The notes below the pieces were generated by a model. The model had not been told where the DNA came from. It did not search any database and was given only the letters and a program-made list of their open reading frames with translations. This document shows positions 39,952-53,882 of a DNA stretch of 64,000 nt, piece after piece. The position numbers and the translations under genes are program-made. The stretch lies in the NCBI RefSeq assembly GCF_002836775.1, contig NZ_PJAQ01000008.1, positions 39,811 to 103,810 of the forward strand, given 5' to 3'. Every line of letters begins with the position of its first letter. The first letter of the stretch is position 1. This DNA comes from Colwellia sp. 12G3 (lineage in GTDB: Bacteria; Pseudomonadota; Gammaproteobacteria; Enterobacterales; Alteromonadaceae).

Positions 39952-40170
39952 ATGGCACACGGTACAGTTAAATGGTTTAATAATGCTAAAGGTTTTGGTT
40001 TTATTCGTCCAGATAGCGGCGGAGATGATATTTTTGCGCACTATTCAACAATTGAGATGGAAGGATATCGAACATTGAAAGCCGGACAAGATGTCAATTA
40101 CGAACTAAATGATGGCCCTAAAGGTCACCATGCAGCTAGTATTAAGTTAGCTGAAGGCGAAATAGAATAA
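39952..40170 (+). CDS. cspD: Cold-shock-domain protein CspD
   Basis: The 72-residue protein has the RNA-binding motifs KGFGFI and DIFAHYS within GTVKWFNNAKGFGFI. The CspD-type features are the GGDDIFAHYSTIEMEGYRTLKAGQ stretch and the position next to clpS. In E. coli CspD inhibits DNA replication in stationary phase and is not cold-induced; the same is likely but untested here. AAGGAAGTTGAAGT precedes the ATG. Confidence 0.95.
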   Translation: MAHGTVKWFNNAKGFGFIRPDSGGDDIFAHYSTIEMEGYRTLKAGQDVNYELNDGPKGHHAASIKLAEGEIE

Positions 40171-40200
40171 ATATAAAACTTTGCGCTAAAGTGACACATA

Positions 40201-40228
40201 AAAACACAGCTATTTAGCTGTGTTTTTT
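40201..40228 (+). terminator. Bidirectional rho-independent terminator between cspD and icd
   Basis: AAAACACAGC pairs with GCTGTGTTTT (10 bp, 6-base loop) followed by T. It lies 30 bp after the cspD stop and 36 bp after the convergent icd stop. Confidence 0.85.
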
Positions 40229-40264
40229 ATTATCTTATTTCCGGTATCTGCATATCATCAATAA

Positions 40265-41515
40265 TTACATATGATCAATAATACAATCTCCAAACGCTGA
40301 ACAAGAGACCAACGTGGCATCATCCATAAGTCGTTCAAAATCATAAGTAACTGTTTTCGCTTTAATTGCTCCCGACATCCCTTTAAGAAGTAGATCAGCA
40401 GCTTCGAGCCAGCCCATATGTCTTAGCATCATTTCAGCAGAAAGGATTACCGAGCCTGGGTTGACTTTATTCTTACCAGCATATTTTGGTGCTGTGCCAT
40501 GGGTAGCTTCAAACACGGCAACTTCATCACCTAAATTGGCACCTGGCGCAATACCTATGCCACCAACTTGTGCCGCAAGTGCATCTGATAAATAGTCACC
40601 ATTTAAATTTAACGTAGCTATAACACTATATTCCGCAGGACGTAATAAAATCTGCTGTAACATAGCATCGGCAATAACATCTTTAATGATGATTTCTTTA
40701 CCTGTCTTAGGGTTTTTAAGCGAACACCAAGGGCCGCCATCAATCAAACTTGCACCAAACTCCTCTAAAGCAAGCTCATAGCCCCAATCTTTAAAAGCTC
40801 CTTCAGTAAATTTCATAATATTACCTTTATGAACCAAAGTTACCGAGTCTTTATCATTATCAATGGCGTATTGTATCGCTTGTCTCACCAAGCGTTGTGT
40901 TCCTTCTTTTGATACCGGCTTTATACCTATGCCACAATTTTCAGTGAAGCGAATATTACTTGCGCCCATTTCTTCAGTCAAAAACTTAATCATAGCTTTC
41001 GCTTTGTCACTACCTGCCTTAAATTCAATACCTGCATAAATGTCTTCAGTATTTTCCCTAAAGATAACCATATCAACTTCTGATGGTCTCTTTACTGGGC
41101 TTGGAACACCCGTAAACCACTGTACTGGACGTTGGCATACATAAAGATCAAGCATTTGTCTTATTGCGACATTCAAAGAACTCATTCCCCCACCAACAGG
41201 TGTGGTCAATGGGCCTTTTATGGAAACTTTATATTCTTGTAATATGGCAAGTGTTTCATCAGGAAGCCACGTTTCACTATCATACATTTTAGTGGCTTTC
41301 TCTCCCGCATAGACTTCCATCCATACTATTTCTCTTTCCCCAGCATAAGCCTTAGCAACTGCGGCGTTCACAACTTTTAGCATTGGGGGTGTTACATCAA
41401 CACCTATGCCATCACCTTCAATAAAAGGAATTATTGGATTATTTGGTACTGATAATTTACCGTCAATAAAAGTAATTTTATCTCCAGTAGTGGGAATGAT
41501 GATTTGATTAGTCAT
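40265..41515 (-). CDS. icd: NADP-dependent isocitrate dehydrogenase, dimeric type
   Basis: The 416-residue protein matches E. coli Icd in length and pattern: [14 protein letters not shown], substrate-loop [20 protein letters not shown] (the phosphorylated Ser region), [42 protein letters not shown] and [11 protein letters not shown]. It oxidises isocitrate to 2-oxoglutarate in the TCA cycle. A second, unrelated isocitrate dehydrogenase gene lies directly upstream in the same orientation. Confidence 0.97.
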   Translation of the reverse strand: MTNQIIIPTTGDKITFIDGKLSVPNNPIIPFIEGDGIGVDVTPPMLKVVNAAVAKAYAGEREIVWMEVYAGEKATKMYDSETWLPDETLAILQEYKVSIKGPLTTPVGGGMSSLNVAIRQMLDLYVCQRPVQWFTGVPSPVKRPSEVDMVIFRENTEDIYAGIEFKAGSDKAKAMIKFLTEEMGASNIRFTENCGIGIKPVSKEGTQRLVRQAIQYAIDNDKDSVTLVHKGNIMKFTEGAFKDWGYELALEEFGASLIDGGPWCSLKNPKTGKEIIIKDVIADAMLQQILLRPAEYSVIATLNLNGDYLSDALAAQVGGIGIAPGANLGDEVAVFEATHGTAPKYAGKNKVNPGSVILSAEMMLRHMGWLEAADLLLKGMSGAIKAKTVTYDFERLMDDATLVSCSAFGDCIIDHM

Positions 41516-41689
41516 AGGACGAGCTCCACGTTAAACGGGTATATGGATAAATTAATACATTTTGTATAAAGGTTTCTCTACTAAACTAATTCAAAAAAGG
41601 ACGAGGCACTAATCACTATTTAGTGATACCCATTATCATTAAAATGAATGAATAGCTCTTAGACTATAGCCTAATAAAATAAACAATCA

Positions 41690-41754
41690 AAAAAAAAGCT
41701 AAGTATTACTACTTAGCTTTTGATTAATACGGTGCTATTAGCTAGCACCGTATT
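41690..41754 (-). terminator. Two stem-loops terminating the monomeric icd gene
   Basis: On the minus strand a 12-bp stem (AATACGGTGCTA with TAGCACCGTATT, 41726-41754) is followed by a 9-bp stem (AGCTAAGTA with TACTTAGCT, 41698-41719) and a long T run. The pair separates transcription of the two icd genes. Confidence 0.8.
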
Positions 41755-41783
41755 ATTTTTATCTATTTAAAACAAACACTACC

Positions 41784-44078
<2,295 letters not shown>

Positions 44079-44194
44079 TTAATATTCACCCAAGCTAAAA
44101 TTTATTTTTCGCGCGCATAGTATAGTAATTCAAAGCGTATTAATATAGCCGAACAAAAAGCCATTCCATATTCGTAAGGAAAATAAGTCTACAA

Positions 44195-44800
44195 ATGAAT
44201 CAGAGCAAAGGCTATACAAGACATAGCGCTAAAACAGCACAAAAGGTACGACCAGTTGATGAAAAGCGAAAAATAGTGCTTTTCAATAAACCCTTTGACG
44301 TTTTATGCCAATTTACCGATGAAAATAATCGACGAACCTTAAAAGACTTTATAAACATACCTGGTGTATATGCGGCAGGACGACTTGATAGAGACAGTGA
44401 AGGATTATTATTACTGACCAATGATGGCAAATTACAGCATCAAATTGCCAACCCAGTGAAAAAAACTGAGAAAACTTACTGGGTGCAAATTGAAGGGGCC
44501 CCTTTAGAGCAAGATTTAGCTAAATTACGTCAAGGCGTTGAATTAAAGGATGGTATGACAAAACCAGCTAAAGTCGCCATTATGCTTGAACCTAAAATTT
44601 GGCCACGCATTCCCCCTATAAGGGAGCGTGCGAGTATCCCTACCACTTGGCTGGAAATCACCATAACGGAGGGGCGTAATAGACAGGTTAGACGCATGAC
44701 AGCTAATATAGGATTCCCTACCCTTCGCCTCATTAGATATCGTATCGGTAACTGGACCTTAGACGATATTAAGAATGGAGAATATAAAGTTGAAGAGTAA
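44195..44800 (+). CDS. rluE: 23S rRNA pseudouridine(2457) synthase RluE
   Basis: The 201-residue RsuA-family enzyme carries the catalytic Asp in [31 protein letters not shown], and [21 protein letters not shown] short basic N-terminus precedes the domain. The position next to icd and before nudJ-mnmA matches E. coli rluE. It heads the rluE-nudJ-mnmA-hflD-purB series. Confidence 0.94.
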   Translation: MNQSKGYTRHSAKTAQKVRPVDEKRKIVLFNKPFDVLCQFTDENNRRTLKDFINIPGVYAAGRLDRDSEGLLLLTNDGKLQHQIANPVKKTEKTYWVQIEGAPLEQDLAKLRQGVELKDGMTKPAKVAIMLEPKIWPRIPPIRERASIPTTWLEITITEGRNRQVRRMTANIGFPTLRLIRYRIGNWTLDDIKNGEYKVEE

Positions 44801-45299
44801 CAACTATGTTCAATCTGGTATTCATGAGTCCGAGACAAACGACCATGGGGCAAAACAATTTAAGCCTAATACAACCGTTGCTGCTGTTATTCATCACCAA
44901 GGTAAATTTTTGTTTGTTGAAGAACAAGAAAATAACCAAATGGTTTTTAATCAACCCGCTGGACACCTAGAAGAAAATGAAAACCTTATAACCGCAATTA
45001 AGCGAGAAATACTCGAAGAAACGGGATTAGCTTTAGAGCCCGATTACTTGTGTGGTATTTATTATTTCCACCGGCCCGACCTACAGCTATATTTTTTACG
45101 CTTTTGTTTTGTCATTGAATTAGAGCAGTGTTTAACCGGGCAACCGCAAGATAGTGAAATAATTGATACTCACTGGTTCAGCCTAGATCAAATAAAAGAT
45201 AGACGTCAGGAATTACGCAGTTCTATGGTGCTAGAATGCATTGAAGATTACTTAGCTGGCAATAAAATTCCCTTATCGCAGCTAAAATCTAATCTTTAA
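44775..45299 (+). CDS. nudJ: Phosphatase NudJ (Nudix hydrolase)
   Basis: The Nudix box reads [22 protein letters not shown], with NQPAGHLE before it. The 174-residue frame overlaps rluE by 26 bp. Compared with E. coli NudJ it has an extra ~30 residues at the N-terminus; a TTG at 44790 has GGAG 9 bases upstream and could be the real start. NudJ removes phosphate from nucleoside triphosphates and from HMP-pyrophosphate. Its place before mnmA is conserved. Confidence 0.9.
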   Translation: MENIKLKSNNYVQSGIHESETNDHGAKQFKPNTTVAAVIHHQGKFLFVEEQENNQMVFNQPAGHLEENENLITAIKREILEETGLALEPDYLCGIYYFHRPDLQLYFLRFCFVIELEQCLTGQPQDSEIIDTHWFSLDQIKDRRQELRSSMVLECIEDYLAGNKIPLSQLKSNL

Positions 45300-45397
45300 T
45301 CTATATCCTACTAGTTCTGCATGTTATAATTTTGCGCCTCTTATTTCGGTACAGTTAGTTAGTACATTTTTTTCTTAACGTCTATTGGTCAAATAAC

Positions 45398-46525
45398 ATG
45401 TTAACAGCCTCAAATAATAAAGCTCCAGAGCAAACCAAAGTCATTGTTGGTATGTCTGGAGGTGTCGACTCATCTGTTTCTGCTTATTTGCTTAAAGAGC
45501 AAGGTTATCAAGTAGAAGGCTTATTTATGAAGAATTGGGAAGAGGATGATACCGATGAGTATTGTGCTGCAGCCCAAGACTTAGAAGATGCACAGGCTAT
45601 TTGTGACAAACTAGATATTAAATTACATACTATCAATTTTGCGACCGAATATTGGGACAATGTTTTCGAATATTTTCTTGAGGAATATAAAGCAGGACGT
45701 ACTCCTAATCCTGATATCATGTGTAATAAAGAAATAAAATTTAAAGCTTTTTTAGAATTTGCTTGTGAAGACTTAGGCGCAGATTACATTGCCACTGGGC
45801 ATTATGTGCAACGTGAGTTACGTGATAATTCATGGAAAATGGTACGTGGTCTTGATAATAACAAAGACCAAAGCTACTTCCTCTACACGCTTGACGAAAA
45901 ACAATTAGCACAAACTTTATTTCCTGTCGGCCATATCGAAAAACCAGAAGTTCGTGCAATTGCCGAGAAAGCGGGATTAATTACCCATAATAAAAAAGAC
46001 AGCACCGGTATTTGTTTTATCGGCGAGCGTAAATTCAAAGACTTTCTTGGTCAATATTTACCTGCAAAGCCCGGTATTATTGAGTCAGCAGAAGGTGTTG
46101 CTGTTGGTCATCACGATGGCTTGATGTATCATACTTTAGGTCAACGAAAAGGTTTACGTATTGGTGGATTAGCTGATGCTGGTGAAGAGCCGTGGTATGT
46201 TGTTGAAAAAGATTTATTACGCAATGTGCTTATTGTTGGTCAAGGGCATAATCACCCTCGCCTCTTTTCTAAAGGCTTAATTGCTAATCAGTTACATTGG
46301 GTGGATAGAAAAGCACTGACAAGTAGTATTAAGTGCACCGTCAAGACACGCTATCGTCAAGAAGATGTTTCATGCACCGTCACGCCGATAAGCGAGTCTG
46401 CTTCAGGTGAATATCAAATTGATTTTACCGAACAGCAAAGTTCAGTAACACCAGGACAGTCCGTCGTATTTTACCAAGATGATGTTTGTTTAGGTGGTGG
46501 TATCATTGATACCCTTATTCGCTAA
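45398..46525 (+). CDS. mnmA: tRNA-specific 2-thiouridylase MnmA
   Basis: The 375-residue protein has the PP-loop [15 protein letters not shown], the catalytic Cys in [12 protein letters not shown] and in [13 protein letters not shown], and [10 protein letters not shown]. It makes s2U34 in tRNA-Lys, -Glu and -Gln with sulphur from the Tus relay. Order nudJ-mnmA-hflD-purB is the same as in E. coli. Confidence 0.97.
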   Translation: MLTASNNKAPEQTKVIVGMSGGVDSSVSAYLLKEQGYQVEGLFMKNWEEDDTDEYCAAAQDLEDAQAICDKLDIKLHTINFATEYWDNVFEYFLEEYKAGRTPNPDIMCNKEIKFKAFLEFACEDLGADYIATGHYVQRELRDNSWKMVRGLDNNKDQSYFLYTLDEKQLAQTLFPVGHIEKPEVRAIAEKAGLITHNKKDSTGICFIGERKFKDFLGQYLPAKPGIIESAEGVAVGHHDGLMYHTLGQRKGLRIGGLADAGEEPWYVVEKDLLRNVLIVGQGHNHPRLFSKGLIANQLHWVDRKALTSSIKCTVKTRYRQEDVSCTVTPISESASGEYQIDFTEQQSSVTPGQSVVFYQDDVCLGGGIIDTLIR

Positions 46526-46587
46526 GTTCTAGGCATTACCTAAGCCAAGCTCATCTAAGACAAGATAAACTAAGAACTAGAGACAAA

Positions 46588-47220
46588 ATGAAAGATCAAA
46601 CAATTACCTTTGCGGCTATTTGCCAAGTAGCCTATCAAGTACAGCAAGTATCACGCACAGGACAAATCACTGATGAAGATTTCGGTGTTTTATTGCAAAG
46701 TATTATTGAAACCTCACCGGTAAATACCTTAGCGGTTTATGGTGGTGAAATCGAGAATATTAAAAAAGGTCTTGAGCTATTAATTAGCCATTTAGACAGT
46801 GATGACAGCAGTACTAACTCAAAAAAACACAAAGATCCTGAGTTAACTCGCTATATCATTAGTTTAATAAATCTAGAAAGACGTCTTGCTAAACAACCAC
46901 AACAGCTTAACGCTCTTGGTGACCGTATAAATGCAATCGAGCGCCAACTTGAGCATTACACGCTAACAAGTGAAACGTTAACGGCGAGTTTCGCTAGTAT
47001 TTATAGCGATATTATCAGTCCCTTAGGTCATAAAATTCAGGTCACTGGCGAGCCAAGTATTTTAAAACAAAACGTAAATCAATATAAAATTAGAGCTTTG
47101 TTGCTCGCTGGTATTCGTGCAGCTGTTTTATGGCGACAAGTAGGCGGAAAAAGACGGCACATATTATTCAGCCGTAAAAAAATAGTCGATACCGCAAAAC
47201 AATTACTAAACACTATTTGA
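46588..47220 (+). CDS. hflD: High frequency lysogenization protein HflD homolog
   Basis: The 210-residue helical protein has the family pattern QVAYQVQQVSRTG, LLQSIIETSP, LERRLAKQPQQL, and IRALLLAGIRAAVLWRQVGGKRRHILFSRKKI. In E. coli it is a membrane-associated factor that affects phage lambda CII. It sits between mnmA and purB as in relatives. Its native role remains unclear. Confidence 0.94.
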   Translation: MKDQTITFAAICQVAYQVQQVSRTGQITDEDFGVLLQSIIETSPVNTLAVYGGEIENIKKGLELLISHLDSDDSSTNSKKHKDPELTRYIISLINLERRLAKQPQQLNALGDRINAIERQLEHYTLTSETLTASFASIYSDIISPLGHKIQVTGEPSILKQNVNQYKIRALLLAGIRAAVLWRQVGGKRRHILFSRKKIVDTAKQLLNTI

Positions 47221-47278
47221 TAAAAATTAAACACTATTTAGCTCTTAAATTAAGCATCTTAGTTAAAGAGAATATTAA

Positions 47279-48667
<1,389 letters not shown>

Positions 48668-48700
48668 ATTGTAAAATAGATATTTCTATCTAAATAGTAT

Positions 48701-48730
48701 AAAAAAGAAGGCACTATGCCTTCTTTTTTT
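48701..48730 (+). terminator. Rho-independent terminator after purB
   Basis: A stem (AAAAAAGAAGGCA with TGCCTTCTTTTTT) with a 3-base loop and a T run, 34 bp after the purB stop codon. Confidence 0.9.
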
Positions 48731-48902
48731 ATGTCTACAATTTAGTACTAATCGATTAAAGTAATTTAACTTAACCTTCGATAACAAATCGTAAAAAAAA
48801 AGAACAAAAAAATACGAATATCTATTGGCAATAACCCAAATTTTTAACTAGTCTGAATGTACTTCTGGTCTTCACCTTATCTAGTTAACGTTGGTTCTAT
48901 AA

Positions 48903-49376
48903 ATGTCTTACAGTATTAGCCAAGTAAAATGGCAACAAGCAGCTCCACTACTTAAAAACATTCGTGAAAAAGTATTTATCTGTGAAAGACGTATCCCCAA
49001 AAAAATTGAGTTTGACCAAGGTGATAGAACTGCATACCACATGCTGGTATGTGATGATAATAACCAAGAGCCTATTGCTACTGGCCGTATATCTCCACAA
49101 GGAGAAATAAGTCGAATTGCCGTAGTTATGGGTTATAGAAGTGAAAAAATAGATAAGTTTATAATGCTGGGGCTATTTCGTATTGCAGATAGATTAACCC
49201 TTAAAGAAGTTTTTATTTCAAGTCCGCTTGAAAAAGTAGAGTATTTTACTAAGCATGAATTTTACCCTATTGGCTCAGTATACATGGAAGCTGGCATGCC
49301 AAAACAACGTATGGCATGCGCAATATCCAAAGCAGTTAAGCATGCTGAAAAAGCAAAGTACTACTTAAATCATTAA
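48903..49376 (+). CDS. GNAT-family N-acetyltransferase
   Basis: The 157-residue protein has the GNAT pattern: substrate strand LLKNIREKVFICERRIPKKIEFDQGD, central strand MLVCDDNNQEPIATGRISPQGEISRIAVV, and FTKHEFYPIGSVYMEAGMPKQRMA near the end. It resembles the ElaA/YjdJ-type branch with its V-F-I-x-E start. The usual Q/RxxGxG/A acetyl-CoA loop is replaced by MGYRSEKID, so activity is less certain. It converges on the DUF4826 gene, 7 bp away. Confidence 0.8.
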   Translation: MSYSISQVKWQQAAPLLKNIREKVFICERRIPKKIEFDQGDRTAYHMLVCDDNNQEPIATGRISPQGEISRIAVVMGYRSEKIDKFIMLGLFRIADRLTLKEVFISSPLEKVEYFTKHEFYPIGSVYMEAGMPKQRMACAISKAVKHAEKAKYYLNH

Positions 49377-49383
49377 AACTTAA

Positions 49384-49791
49384 CTATTTTGATTCCCACA
49401 AAGGCTCATCGTTATATAGTTTATACAAACCCTCGGCACGGCCAATTAATAAATGAGCAAACGTCTTTTGCTCTTCATCCTTAGCCTGTAATAAGTTTTC
49501 CGCTTGCATCTGCCACTTTAACGCAAAGTGCCTTAATGCTTCACGCGCATTCGGTGCTACATCAATACTACTGTGATCGCTGGGCAAATCGCCGCATAAA
49601 ACCCAAAACTTTTTACCGTCCATTGCTGTTAATTTCCATAACGCCAATAAAGGTACTAAATAGCGACTTTCTTCTACACTAACACTATTAGTAACAATAC
49701 CCTTTTCTGCTAAGTATTTAGTGGCAATTTGATATTGTTTTTTTACCCACTGCTGCTGTTGCTCTTCTGTCATCTGTACTGCTTCGGTCAT
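49384..49791 (-). CDS. DUF4826-family protein
   Basis: The 135-residue protein starts with a Gln-rich helix (MTEEQQQQWVKKQYQIATKYLAEKG) and has the pattern VEESRYLVPLLALWKLTA.DGKKFWVLCGDLPSDH. This matches a gammaproteobacterial family of unknown function. It is acidic, has no signal peptide or TM segment, and stands alone. Role unknown. Confidence 0.75.
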   Translation of the reverse strand: MTEAVQMTEEQQQQWVKKQYQIATKYLAEKGIVTNSVSVEESRYLVPLLALWKLTAMDGKKFWVLCGDLPSDHSSIDVAPNAREALRHFALKWQMQAENLLQAKDEEQKTFAHLLIGRAEGLYKLYNDEPLWESK

Positions 49792-50020
49792 TTTATCTCT
49801 CTAATCATTAGAATTTTTTTGAATTATTTCTTTAATAGCTGAGCAAGTTTGTCATGATTAATTAGCAAATTGTAGCCTTTAGCTTACAACTGGCATCTTA
49901 ATATTAAATTGTTAATTTTATCAGTGACTAGCTTGGCTATTTTGTAGGTGCTATCGTTCCATAACAACATTACAACACATTTAAATTGCCTTTTCTAGCA
50001 AGAAAAAATGGAGAAACTAA

Positions 50021-51058
50021 ATGGCTTTATTTGATTTACCTGATTTTGATGACCACGAGCAAGTAGTTTATTGCAGTGATGATGCGAGTGGACTAAAAGC
50101 TATTATTGCCGTACATAGTACCAAACTTGGTGCAGCGGTAGGTGGCTGTAGAATGTGGGATTATGCTAGCGATGAGGAAGCACTCGTTGATGTTTTGCGA
50201 CTATCAAAAGGCATGACATATAAAAATGCAATGGCAGGTCTTAAAATGGGGGGTGGTAAATCTGTCATTATTGGCGATGCTAAAAAACTCAAATCTGAAG
50301 CATTATTCCAAGCTTTTGGCGAAGCATTAAATGGCCTAAATGGTCGCTATTTAAGTGCAGAGGATGTCAATATCACCACCAGCGATATTGCTATAGCAAA
50401 CACTGTGACGCCTTTTGTAACTGGCACAGAAGGTAAAAGTGGTAACCCTGCTCCTTTTACTGCTCTTGGCACATTTCTGGGTATTAAAGCGTCGGTAAAG
50501 CATAAACTTAATCGTGATGACTTAACTGGACTCAAAGTTGCGGTTCAAGGTTTAGGAAGCGTAGGATATCTTTTGTGTGAACACCTCCATAAAGCTGGCG
50601 CAGAACTTATTATCACTGATATCAACCAAACCGCTTTAGACATTGCCGCTACAGAGTTTAATGCGACAGTTGTTGGTTTAGATGAAATATACGATCAAGA
50701 TGTAGATATTTATGCTCCTTGTGCACTCGGTGCTACCATTAATGATAAAACACTAAGTCGTTTGAAAGCGAGTATTATTGCAGGGTGTGCAAATAACCAA
50801 TTAGCCGAACCTCGTCATGATCAAGCCTTAGTTGACCAAGGCATATTATACGCACCGGATTATGTTATTAATGCGGGTGGTATCATCAATGTCTCATTTG
50901 AAGATAATTATGATTGTGAAAAGTCGACTACAAAGGTTGGCGAGATTTATCACACCTTACTAGATATTTACACTAAAGCAGATGCTCAAAGTAGACCTAC
51001 CGGCATCATTGCTGATGAAATGGCACGTGAAATCATCAAAAACGGTGGTAAAATATAA
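50021..51058 (+). CDS. Leucine dehydrogenase (Glu/Leu/Phe/Val dehydrogenase family)
   Basis: The 345-residue protein has the catalytic Lys regions AMAGLKMGGGKSVI and GLKMGGGK, the dinucleotide fold VAVQGLGSVGYLLCEHL, and ADYVINAGG-like PDYVINAGGIINVS. Its length and the short N-terminus fit leucine or branched-chain amino-acid dehydrogenases. It deaminates amino acids with NAD+. TGGAG precedes the ATG. Confidence 0.92.
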   Translation: MALFDLPDFDDHEQVVYCSDDASGLKAIIAVHSTKLGAAVGGCRMWDYASDEEALVDVLRLSKGMTYKNAMAGLKMGGGKSVIIGDAKKLKSEALFQAFGEALNGLNGRYLSAEDVNITTSDIAIANTVTPFVTGTEGKSGNPAPFTALGTFLGIKASVKHKLNRDDLTGLKVAVQGLGSVGYLLCEHLHKAGAELIITDINQTALDIAATEFNATVVGLDEIYDQDVDIYAPCALGATINDKTLSRLKASIIAGCANNQLAEPRHDQALVDQGILYAPDYVINAGGIINVSFEDNYDCEKSTTKVGEIYHTLLDIYTKADAQSRPTGIIADEMAREIIKNGGKI

Positions 51059-51091
51059 CCACGTCCACTAAGACTTAACGAGTAGATAACA

Positions 51092-51118
51092 AAAACCCAG
51101 CAATCAGCTGGGTTTTTT
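51092..51118 (+). terminator. Rho-independent terminator after leucine dehydrogenase
   Basis: AAAACCCAGC and GCTGGGTTTT form a 10-bp stem with a 5-base loop followed by T. It lies in the convergent gap with purC and may serve both. Confidence 0.88.
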
Positions 51119-51139
51119 ATTGAAAATATATTTTATAGC

Positions 51140-52249
51140 TTAATCAATTAACTGATACTGCTCACGCAAAATTGTAATAATTTCGGCTTTAGGATTATCA
51201 GATAAAACAATTTTTTGACCGGTAATTTTCTCAGCGATACCGGTATAAGTTTTTGACACATCCATAAGTACTGACAACGGCAGTTTATTATCTCGTGCTA
51301 ATGCTTCGCGCTCAATCATCCGGTCTTTATTTAGCAATATATCAGGATCTGGAAAATGCTTTAATAACAGCTGGCGAAAGCCCTCTTTAGAATTTTCAAC
51401 AACATTACCTGCTCGATATTGCTCGCCATCCCATATACGTGAAGAATCAGGCGTACCTACTTCATCCATATAAATAAGCTTATCATCACCGGTAACGTCT
51501 TTGACATAGCCAAATTCAAACTTAGTATCAACAAAGACTTGATCTATTTTCGATAAAGCCGCTGAAATAACATCGAAACCTTCGGTGAGTAGTTTTTCAT
51601 AACGTGCAATATCATCGACTGATTTAAAGTTAAAAGCTTCAAAGTTATCTTCAATATTTTTACGGGTAATATTAACATCATCAACGGCAGGAACGCCGGG
51701 AATACCTTCTAAAATTCCTTTGGTAGAAGGCGTTTGCAGTAACGACGTTAACTTACTATCTTTTTCTAGCCCTTCAGGTAATTCAATACCACAAAAGTCT
51801 CTTTCACCTTTAGTGTATGCACGCCACATTGAACCCGTAATATATTGACGACAAATGGCTTCAATCATCACTGGCTTAGCTTTTTGTACAATCCATACAA
51901 AGGGATGCGGGATATCTAAAATATGACTATCTGCTAGTCCTTGCTCTTTAAATAACTTAAACCAGTGGTTTGATATAGCATTTAATGCTGCACCTTTACC
52001 TGGTACACCACGCATATCGTTCTCACCTGACCAGATACAGTCAAAAGCTGATATTCGGTCACTAATTACCATAATGGCTAATGATGTATCAATAGGAACA
52101 TCATAGCCCTTCTCTTCGATAAGGCGCTTACTATCTGTTGCTGTTAACCAATAAACAGAACGCACTTTACCACTGTGTACTGGTGCATCAGTACGGATAG
52201 GAAGATCATTATTAACAGCTAAAACTTTATCAGCTAGGTTCATAGTCAT
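51140..52249 (-). CDS. purC: Phosphoribosylaminoimidazole-succinocarboxamide synthase (long form)
   Basis: The 369-residue protein is longer than the ~237-residue E. coli enzyme and belongs to the long SAICAR synthase class. Motifs: [52 protein letters not shown] and [12 protein letters not shown]. It catalyses the aspartate-addition step of purine synthesis. The start could be Met1 or Met3. Confidence 0.95.
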   Translation of the reverse strand: MTMNLADKVLAVNNDLPIRTDAPVHSGKVRSVYWLTATDSKRLIEEKGYDVPIDTSLAIMVISDRISAFDCIWSGENDMRGVPGKGAALNAISNHWFKLFKEQGLADSHILDIPHPFVWIVQKAKPVMIEAICRQYITGSMWRAYTKGERDFCGIELPEGLEKDSKLTSLLQTPSTKGILEGIPGVPAVDDVNITRKNIEDNFEAFNFKSVDDIARYEKLLTEGFDVISAALSKIDQVFVDTKFEFGYVKDVTGDDKLIYMDEVGTPDSSRIWDGEQYRAGNVVENSKEGFRQLLLKHFPDPDILLNKDRMIEREALARDNKLPLSVLMDVSKTYTGIAEKITGQKIVLSDNPKAEIITILREQYQLID

Positions 52250-52391
52250 TTCTCTTGATTATTTATTTTGGTCAAAGATTAAATATTCTCACATGTATAT
52301 ACAACCATGCTGCTTAACTAAAGTTACTACAAATATTGTTACTAGCACTATTGAGAGTAATAACTTTAGTTAAACAGATTCATTTAAAAAT

Positions 52392-52419
52392 AAAAAGGAC
52401 GCTATAAAGCGTCCTTTTT
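52392..52419 (-). terminator. Rho-independent terminator of the thrS-infC-rpmI-rplT operon
   Basis: An 11-bp stem (AAAAAGGACGC with GCGTCCTTTTT) with a 6-base loop, 44 bp after the rplT stop codon. Confidence 0.9.
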
Positions 52420-52463
52420 ATTCAAGCTTAACTAAAACTTAGCTAAGCTTACATTCTATAATC

Positions 52464-52823
52464 TTAAGCAGCTAAAGAAGCTTGCGCTTTTTCAACTAAG
52501 AAAGTGAATGCTGCTTTATCGTATACTGCGATGTCAGCTAGGATCTTACGATCTATTTCAATAGAAGCCTTTTTAAGACCATTAATGAATTTACTGTAAG
52601 ATAAACCATTTTGACGAGCTGCTGCATTAATACGTGTGATCCAAAGCTGACGGAATTGACGTTTACGTTGACGACGATCGCGGTAAGCGTATTGACCTGC
52701 TTTAGTTACTGCTTGGTAAGCAACACGATAAACACGGCTACGTGCTCCGTAATAACCTTTAGCTTGCTTTAGAACTTTCTTGTGACGTGCACGAGCTTGT
52801 ACACCACGTTTTACTCTAGCCAT
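52464..52823 (-). CDS. rplT: 50S ribosomal protein L20
   Basis: The 119-residue basic protein starts [26 protein letters not shown] and has [23 protein letters not shown], diagnostic for L20. It binds 23S rRNA early in assembly; in E. coli it also represses rpmI-rplT translation. It follows rpmI by 16 bp. Confidence 0.98.
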   Translation of the reverse strand: MARVKRGVQARARHKKVLKQAKGYYGARSRVYRVAYQAVTKAGQYAYRDRRQRKRQFRQLWITRINAAARQNGLSYSKFINGLKKASIEIDRKILADIAVYDKAAFTFLVEKAQASLAA

Positions 52824-52839
52824 TTTCTATATCTCCTAA

Positions 52840-53034
52840 TTAACCGTGACGTAAAAGTTTTTTAACTGACTTAATGTCAGATGCGGCGATCATGCATTTA
52901 GCACGAAGATGACGCTTAACTTTAGTACGACGCTTAGTCAGGATATGACGAAGGCCAGCTTGTTTGAACTTGTAGCCATTGGCTGTTTTTTTAAAGCGCT
53001 TTGCAGCACCTTTATTCGTTTTCATTTTAGGCAT
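52840..53034 (-). CDS. rpmI: 50S ribosomal protein L35
   Basis: I choose the ATG at 53034, giving 64 residues ([20 protein letters not shown]), the standard L35 start; 14 upstream in-frame codons are not conserved. The rest is strongly basic ([15 protein letters not shown]). About 165 bp separate it from infC, room for a regulated leader; a stem AAGAAACT/AGTTTCTT lies at 53163-53182. Confidence 0.97.
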   Translation of the reverse strand: MPKMKTNKGAAKRFKKTANGYKFKQAGLRHILTKRRTKVKRHLRAKCMIAASDIKSVKKLLRHG

Positions 53035-53201
53035 GAGAATAACTCCGCATTTATACCCGTAGGTATTGCCAAACATTAAGTAGCTAGGGCGAAAGTAACC
53101 AAGAAAACTTGAATACCTTACTTGTAAGCCTTAACTACAGCGTAAAGATAAAGTTGGTGGATAAGAAACTATAAAGTTTCTTACTCTTATTAAACCAAGT
53201 T

Positions 53202-53759
53202 TTATCTATTTTTAGGGGCTAAGACCATCACCATTTGACGTCCTTCCGCACGACGCGGGAAGAACTCAAGCACTGTTAGCTCTTCTAAATCGTTTTTAAC
53301 ACGAGTAAGAAGCGCTAAACCTAGCTCTTGGTGGGCCATTTCACGGCCACGGAAACGTAAAGTTACCTTGACCTTATCACCGCCTTCTAAAAAGCGTTTC
53401 AGGTTGCGTAGTTTTACCTGATAATCGCCTTCATCTGTACCAGGACGGAATTTAATTTCCTTAACCTGTATTTGTTTCTGGTTTTTACGTTGTTCTTTTT
53501 GTTCTTTAGCTTTTTCATAGATAAACTTGCCGTAATCCATCACGCGACAAACGGGTGGTTTAGCAGTAGGGCTAATTTCAACTAGATCAACACCAGCGTC
53601 ATCCGCTTGGTCCATTGCTTCGTCTAATGTAACGATGCCACCAGGTTCTCCGTCAAACTTAATCAAACGAATTTCGTTGTCTAGGATATCTGTAATTAAC
53701 TCATTCAAACGATGAGCCGGCTCTTTACGCCCGCCTCGTTGTCCACCTTTAATAGCCAT
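53202..53759 (-). CDS. infC: Translation initiation factor IF-3
   Basis: The 185-residue frame carries the IF-3 motifs [23 protein letters not shown] in pattern, [21 protein letters not shown] and [10 protein letters not shown]. The ATG at 53759 lies only 3 bases after GGAGG. Two codons later ATT-AAA-GGT-GGA (53753 on) lines up with the AUU start and first codons of E. coli infC, with a 9-base gap to GGAGG. The true start is therefore probably the AUU at 53753. IF-3 proofreads initiation and in E. coli represses its own AUU start. Confidence 0.95.
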   Translation of the reverse strand: MAIKGGQRGGRKEPAHRLNELITDILDNEIRLIKFDGEPGGIVTLDEAMDQADDAGVDLVEISPTAKPPVCRVMDYGKFIYEKAKEQKEQRKNQKQIQVKEIKFRPGTDEGDYQVKLRNLKRFLEGGDKVKVTLRFRGREMAHQELGLALLTRVKNDLEELTVLEFFPRRAEGRQMVMVLAPKNR

Positions 53760-53882
53760 GTTCCTCCAAAGAACTCTTTAATTTATTTAATCTCTGCCTT
53801 TATTCTATAGAATTATAGAAAAGGCAGACTACTTTGCTTTTATTATGTGTTATCCGTTTATAGCTTTATTGTTATTTAAGCC

